Source of the DNA: Tetrahymena elliotti 4EA
Taxonomy: Eukaryota > Ciliophora > Oligohymenophorea > Hymenostomatida > Tetrahymenidae
Assembly (NCBI GenBank): GCA_000231825.2
Contig: JH720293.1
Span: 1,426,001-1,490,000, forward strand
Reading direction: 5' to 3'
Length of the DNA: 64,000 bases
Below the pieces are notes generated by a model. That model worked only from the letters and a program-made list of their open reading frames with translations. It ran no database searches and was not told where the DNA came from. Position 1 is the first letter of the stretch. Every line of letters begins with the position of its first letter. Both the position numbers and the translations under genes were made by a program. This document shows positions 63,902 to 64,000 of this stretch, in pieces.

Positions 63902-64000
63902 ATGAAATAAGATTTAAAAATTGATAGTAATCAAAGATATTCCTAAATTCATAAAATAAACAACATCTCTCCCTAAGTTTTAAGCAGAGTAAAGATAAAT
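63902..64000 (+). CDS. possible 5' end of a gene leaving the window
   Basis: An ATG opens 33 codons to the window end without TGA (MKQDLKIDSNQRYSQIHKIN...), with Gln coded by TAA and a protein-like mix of residues. It is too short to identify. An intron may follow outside the window. Confidence 0.35.

Overview
The window is ciliate nuclear DNA, most likely a macronuclear scaffold of Tetrahymena or a close relative. The organism name is inference; the genetic code is seen directly. Every long gene reads through many TAA and TAG codons as glutamine and stops only at TGA. The DNA is very AT-rich, coding exons are richer in G+C than their surroundings, and introns are AT-rich GT..AG, mostly about 50-170 bases. 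Read with the standard code, the genes fall into meaningless fragments.

Layout. 1-10964 (+): the 3' part of a giant multi-exon membrane protein, beginning before the window. 11076-11946 (-): peroxisomal dienoyl-CoA isomerase (ECH1-like). 12562-14559 (-): a tubulin-tyrosine-ligase-fold protein with an N-terminal membrane anchor. 15443-18392 (+): a secreted VIT/VWA protein. 18753-19892 (-): PEX7, the PTS2 import receptor. 20727-29053 (+): eIF2B epsilon in twelve exons, including a 9-base microexon and a 3.2 kb intron that holds the 100-N assembly gap. 32276-34138 (+): a Gln-rich protein with a WRKY/GCM1/FAR1-like zinc motif. 38349-38996 (+): a longin-type VAMP with Lys at the SNARE zero layer. 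41467-44253 (-): a CIPK/SnRK3-like protein kinase in eleven exons. 48352-50035 (+): a protein with a possible NT-type C2 region, followed by a doubtful small gene (50054-50722). 53433-55033 (-): a mitochondrial-type RCC1-repeat protein. 56133-58861 (+): an otubain-like deubiquitinase with two cysteine clusters. 59272-60464 (-): a TLC-domain membrane protein. 61634-63096 (-): a small, strongly codon-biased two-helix membrane protein, probably mitochondrial. 63902-64000 (+): the possible 5' end of a gene leaving the window.

The genes are unlinked housekeeping and cell-biology genes, not a cluster or operon. One thematic link is the peroxisome: PEX7 lies near an ECH1 whose C-terminus, PKL, is a plausible PTS1. 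No rRNA, tRNA, CRISPR or recognisable transposase was seen. Between 29 and 56 kb, gene-free stretches of 2-4 kb dominate. The most interesting observations are the eIF2B epsilon microexon and giant intron, the R-to-K SNARE zero layer, the CIPK-like kinase in a ciliate, the WRKY-spaced zinc motif, the otubain-zinc fusion, and an apparent 17-base intron or frameshift in the first gene.
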